Positions 59,496 through 64,000 of a stretch of 64,000 nucleotides of DNA are shown one piece after another (the stretch's first letter is position 1; each line of letters begins with the position of its first letter). A model generated the notes under the pieces. That model searched no databases, was not told the DNA's origin, and saw only the letters and a program-made list of their open reading frames with translations. This DNA is from Rhytidiadelphus loreus (Eukaryota > Streptophyta > Bryopsida > Hypnales > Hylocomiaceae). The stretch lies in contig OX344765.1 in assembly GCA_947034895.1 (NCBI GenBank), positions 4,469,001 through 4,533,000 on the forward strand, in the 5' to 3' direction. The position numbers and the translations under genes are program-made.

Positions 59496-62400
59496 GACCA
59501 TCTCTTGAGCAATTGGCCTTGTTACTAGATTGCTCAATTGTTGTATGCTATTTTTGTTGACAAATGAAAGAGGATTCTTCTCATTCAATGAATACATTAT
59601 TTGAATACCGTATGTTAAAGTTACTAGGATTCAATGTTTTAATTTAAAGGTCACCTAAAAACTAACATTTGGAGAAATGCTTACTAGGTGGGGTAAATCC
59701 TCTTTGTAATAGGTCCCTGTTGTGTAACATTTTAAGGCATAGCATTATTAAGCAAGCCAAAAGGTTTTATTAGTAAAAGGCTAGAGGTAGAATATTTTGA
59801 AATTGTTGTTAGACTTTTTGTTCTTGACTCCTAAAGTTCTTTGTTTGTTTAAGGCCAAGAACTATTCCAAATTACTTTGTTGTACAACAATGCTAAATTC
59901 TTTTATCTTTATTGCTTGTTTGATGATTCAATTGTAGGATGCTTCAATTAACTTGTTGAAGCAAGTACTGATGAGAATGTATTGGATTGCTAATAACTCC
60001 AACAAATGATTGAAAATATCAATATCAATGGTGAGAATGTTGTTGTAGGCAATCTAAACCCACCGTTTTTTTTTTTTTTAAGAATGTTCAAGATTAGATC
60101 AACCATTGATTTTTGAGTGTCGGAGCTTCAACTTCTCTTACTCATGACATTTTTGTTGGTGATGATTTTCTCTCTTCAAAATTGAGCCTAGATAACCAAT
60201 GACCTTGCCAAGACAAACAAGTTTCTTGTAGGTAATGTAGAGACAAACTTTCTCCCTACCATAATTAGCGTAGCACTTGTTATGCTAATAGTACATAGAG
60301 TGCAAGAATTGAACCTTCTCTTGCACTCCCGGATCAATATTGTAGGAGAATCTCTAGCTAGACCTTTTTCTTGACCCCCATACCTTTCCAAAAATTTCAC
60401 TATCCCTTCTTCTTGCATATCAATCCCAATTAAGTAGTGTGCATTGGTTCCCTCATTTTACAAATTAAACCTAAACCTAAGATTGAACCCCAAATAAAGG
60501 GGGAAAAGGCTCTTATAGCTTTTCAATCTCCACTTCAATGGCTAAAAAATACAAAAAATAATATATTGCTATAAATCAAGCCTATAAAAAATTCTCTCTA
60601 AGATTATACATAAGAATAAGTGAAAGAAAATTCAAGGAAATAGACACTTTGAAAACTCTACATTTTTATTCTAAAATAAAATTTATATGCTAGAGAAATC
60701 CAAGGGTATATGTTCAACCAATTTCATCTCAAGAAAATTAATGTTTTGATCTTGGCTAGCACTTACACTAGGGGAATGCATTTTGAGCACATGTGCAAGA
60801 GATTGAAGATAATACTATTTTAGAAATTTCAAATTTTAGATTCTTTGCCTTTTTTGGCTAATATTTCTTTTAGAAACACACCAATTGGCATTCATGAGAT
60901 CCAATCAAGGATTGTTTGAAGATAATAAAATATTTTTGAAACTATGAAAAATCATAGAGATGCAAAATAATCATATGACCAATATAACATTTATATAGAA
61001 CATTCTTTCTTCTTTCTATTTATAAGTTAAATGGATTTTTTGAAGCTACTTCAATGAATGATAACATGATGAAATGCACTTTTCACAACATCCATCATCT
61101 GCCCAAGTGGTTCGGGGTTACATTGAAAATCTAACCAAATTGCTATTTCTAGGATTTTTTTGTTTAATATCTAGTATCAAAAATATAATATTGAAATAAA
61201 ATGTATTATGATTTCTCTATTTTAGATTTTGTGCATGGGTTTTGATTGCAAATTTGTTAGGTCTTGTGGAGATGAATATGAATCACAACAAAACTTTGGG
61301 AAAGAAATTACATTCAAAATTCATTTAAGAAAATTGTAAAATAAATTTTGAAAAAGTGTAAATTGATTATGGTTATACATGTTTGGGTTTAAAAAAGTTA
61401 AAAGGTGGTTGACATGTGGATGAATATACATATTTAGAATCTTAGATGAATAAATGATGTTTCATCCATAATGTATGTAACAAATCAAATGTAACAAACT
61501 CTTCCAACATTAATTGTTCACTTTATTTAGTTTTCTATTTTTTTGTCTTACAATATCCTATACACATGTCAATCTATCCAATATACTACTATATTAGTGG
61601 TCATAGTTGTCATTCCCTCCCAAATAATTGTTTGAAGTTGACAAAATGAAATTTGATATAGACAAATTTATTTTATTCCCATACAAAATTTTGTTGTCTT
61701 TGAAAAAATCCCCCAAATAATGGCATTTGTTTTTAGAGATATTTTTTGCCAACCCCAACCACTAGGTATAAAATACAAATAAGTATTTTGAACAAGGAAA
61801 AAATATAATTACCCTACATGAAGGTCACATTCAACATAAATTAAGTCATTTTTGTAAAAAAGTACCACTTGTCATGTTGTAAATGGTATGAGGTGACATG
61901 GATCCTTGAGAATTTAACTTGAGTGCCAAATCAAACCTTCACTTTTGGTGTATGCAACTTTATTTCTGCCATAAATGAAAACTATAAATTAGATTTTTAC
62001 AAACCTAATTGAATGTCCTTTTTGGTGACTTTCTAATTTCCTATTTGTTCTACCACTATTTGCATTTTTTGCGTCCATAGTGACAAACTCACTAACTTGT
62101 GAATAATTCATAACCCACCCCTTCCACATATTTATAATTCTTGAGAAGTTGTTCTGACTGCAATTGATGTAGGATATCAACATAGTACATGTATCCATAT
62201 GTTGTCAATATTCTATATACATATTCCTACTAGGGCTTTATCTTTTGACTTTCTGGTGCCATTTGGCACTAGAAAAAATAATCTGGCTAAAAAATGGCAG
62301 AAAAATGCCCAGAAAAAATGGATAAAATCACCAAAAAATTTCAAATAAAAAGAAAATCTTGGATGAAATCATCAGATTATGAATGAAAACCAAATTATAA

Positions 62401-62805
62401 AGATGTGATATGTGCTAATCTAATATTTTCTATCCAATATGTGGATGAATGTTGAAATTTGAAGCACCACTATAACATTTTATATCGCCACTTTGGCACT
62501 TCTTAGAAAATGAAAAAAAACACCCTAATTCCTACATAGTACACATATTCCATATACACTATTCATATGTATTCTATACTAGTATTAGGTACTCATATCA
62601 AAATAAGTATCCATATCCATGTTTTTTTGTTTTTCATGATCAACGACAAGGGAGGGGAATTCAAAATTTTCCCCTTCCAGATTGATGGCTGAGGTTCAAA
62701 GTCAGAGAGGTTTTCCAAAAAAATTGAATCAATGACTGGTGGTTTTCAATGTGTTTTTTTTTCAAATTTTCCCCTTCCAAATCGACAGTTGTGGATTTTT
62801 GATGA
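59496..62805. other. AT-rich spacer between the pfkB-type and PPR genes
   Basis: About 3.3 kb of AT-rich DNA without splice-consistent coding segments. Short frames (60188-60418, 61989-62198) carry no domain. Poly-T near 60067 and many poly-A runs. A CACTAGAAAAAATAATC near 62271 resembles a CACTA terminus, but no partner end was found. Confidence 0.45.
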
Positions 62806-62831
62806 GGGGTGGGTGGGTGGGTGGGTGGGGG
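62806..62831 (+). repeat. (GGGT)n tract with G-quadruplex potential
   Basis: Six consecutive runs of three or four G separated by single T: the pattern GGGT repeated, with G4 at both ends. Single-base loops make this a strong intramolecular G-quadruplex motif on the plus strand. It lies about 530 bp beyond the stop codon of the PPR gene (which is on the minus strand) in otherwise AT-rich DNA. Confidence 0.8.
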
Positions 62832-63365
62832 AAGCACAGGGCTGCACGCATCTTTTCATTACAGCTCACTGTAACCAAGTCAATAACATGTCAGCACTTG
62901 AAAAATCGTCACTAATTCTTTAAAAAAACAAATGGGAAATAGACGTATGCATATCGGAAGCTCTTCATCTGGGGCAAAAAAACCTACAAAATTACTTTTC
63001 ATACAAAAAACTGTAGATGTTGTTTATGATCAAAATGATACAGCACATGAATCTTGTTTCTGTCATGAAAATACACTCACAATACAGCTTATAATCGTTG
63101 AGCTGCAGATGGAATCTAAAATGATTCTGGCAAATCTACTTTCACTAGTTCAGAATACATTTATACAGTTGATTATTAAATTTTAAAATTCTAATAATAG
63201 CCATTCTAGTCTCCGTCCTGAGTCAAACACACCACATTTTCACTGCACGACTAGAAGGTGTCTTTGTCATGAAAAAATAACTAACCTCTTAGTAATGTAT
63301 ATGTTCAGCACATAAACCAAATGGCGTTGAGATGTTTTCAGGGGCATGAATGATACTCCCTTGCA

Positions 63366-64000
63366 TCACCAAAAATCTCCACAAGAACAAACACCATCTC
63401 GGAAGTGGTGAAACCTATTTGCATCTCTGGCGATGATTTCTCGCTTGGTAATCTTTGAAATGAGCTTCGTGGCCATATGGCAGTCGCCACAAACGCGAAG
63501 ATTCTTTGATATTACAATAGGAGTTTGAGAGGGGGTCGTCAATAGACCAAATGCAATTGCAAGCCTCTCGCTATGATGACAAAGGACTCGTTCCTTTTCA
63601 CTCTCCTCCACATCGTGTAACACGTACCGTGTGTCTGGATGATAGCCAAGGTGTTTCATCTCCAGATGCAACCTCTCAAGTTCTGCGTGGATTTCTTCTG
63701 TCAGTGGATGTGTCTTGTCATCGGAATAGAACGTATGAACTTGACCACCCACTTCTATCCAGCTTTGTCCTGGCTTCTTCACGACTCCTCGCTCCTGCAT
63801 CACCTTCCTCATTCTGGCAACTTCCTCCCACTTTCCCGCAGCTGCATAAATGTTTGATAAAATCACATAGACTCCGTTATCAAGAGGATCTAACTCAAGT
63901 TTCTTCTGGGCAGCTTTCTCAGCAAGTTCCACATTGCCATGCACCTGGCAAGCACCCAACAAAGCACCCCACAAACGCAAGTCCGGCTCAACCCTCATAT
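63366..64000 (-). CDS. DYW-class pentatricopeptide repeat protein, C-terminal part (5' end outside window)
   Basis: Open minus-strand frame of about 211 residues running off the right edge; stop at 63366. It begins within the last PPR/E region (RVEPDLRLWGALLGACQVHG), followed by NVELAEKAAQKKLELDP and YVILSNIYAAAGKWEEVARM (E/E+ type), SWIEVGGQVHTFYSDD and then the DYW deaminase domain. The domain has the zinc-binding HSERLAIAF (HxE) and CGDCH (CxxC), plus the tail HHFRDGVCSCGDFW. DYW proteins edit C to U in mitochondrial and plastid transcripts, with the PPR tract choosing the site. The final triplet is DFW instead of DYW. No intron is seen. The target cannot be inferred because the repeat tract is not in the window. 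Confidence 0.93.
   Translation of the reverse strand, partial: MRVEPDLRLWGALLGACQVHGNVELAEKAAQKKLELDPLDNGVYVILSNIYAAAGKWEEVARMRKVMQERGVVKKPGQSWIEVGGQVHTFYSDDKTHPLTEEIHAELERLHLEMKHLGYHPDTRYVLHDVEESEKERVLCHHSERLAIAFGLLTTPSQTPIVISKNLRVCGDCHMATKLISKITKREIIARDANRFHHFRDGVCSCGDFW

Noticed and set aside
62271..62287. Possible CACTA terminus (CACTAGAAAAAATAATC)
   Set aside because: No inverted partner or flanking 3 bp duplication could be found within the window.
1..64000. tRNA, rRNA and CRISPR features
   Set aside because: I saw no tRNA cloverleaf with an intact B-box (GGTTCGANTCC), no rRNA-like sequence and no CRISPR-type repeat-spacer array. The tandem repeats found are minisatellites or transposon-internal.

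Overview
This is nuclear DNA of a land plant. The evidence is spliced genes with GT-AG introns, a DYW-class PPR protein, a DREB-type AP2/ERF factor and plant CACTA-type transposon ends. The very AT-rich spacers full of small DNA transposons, the MULE/SWIM transposase-like gene and an intron inside the AP2 domain fit a seed-free plant such as a moss or another bryophyte, lycophyte or fern. That placement is inference; no rRNA or organelle marker in the window settles it.

Layout. 1-2.7 kb: 3' part of a MULE-like transposase gene with a SWIM zinc finger, followed at 4.4-4.8 kb by a decayed piece of a second copy. 8.1-12.3 kb (+): complete ten-exon TRM1, a tRNA guanine-26 dimethyltransferase, with a probable mitochondrial leader and an internal in-frame ATG. 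14.2-15.2 kb: a TTAA-flanked repeat element. 16.6-19.8 kb (+): seven-exon gene for a probable plastid protein of unknown function, whose introns carry a local repeat family. 22.5-24.9 kb (-): three-exon DREB/AP2 factor ending in LWSY. 25-33 kb: long upstream region without a convincing gene. 33.5-43 kb: repeat-rich block with a minisatellite containing G-box-like cores, TTAA-flanked elements (one nested in another), a pair of 360-370 bp inverted-repeat elements and an array of short palindromes. 44.5 kb: a 100-nt hairpin with 21-nt arms. 45.0-48.4 kb (-): five-exon SEC62. 49.9-50.9 kb: a 931 bp non-autonomous CACTA element with 3 bp target duplication. 53.1-54.5 kb: a possible inverted-repeat element. 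55.4-59.5 kb (+): ten-exon pfkB/ribokinase-fold gene with an altered active-site motif. 63.4-64 kb (-): 3' end of a DYW PPR gene cut by the window edge.

The genes are unrelated single units (tRNA modification, ER protein translocation, transcription, sugar-kinase-like metabolism, organelle RNA editing), as is usual in plants; nothing here behaves as an operon or cluster. The most distinctive material is the mobile DNA, above all a family of non-autonomous elements whose ends read TTAA followed by a CCC(C/T)-type start and AAGGACC. TTAA target sites and CCC-starting termini are piggyBac hallmarks. One member (37968-38517) sits inside a decayed relative (37394-38768), and the uninterrupted paralogue at 14245-15165 serves as an empty-site comparison.

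Exon coordinates were derived by hand from reading-frame continuity, GT-AG sites and family knowledge. No alignment or search was run.
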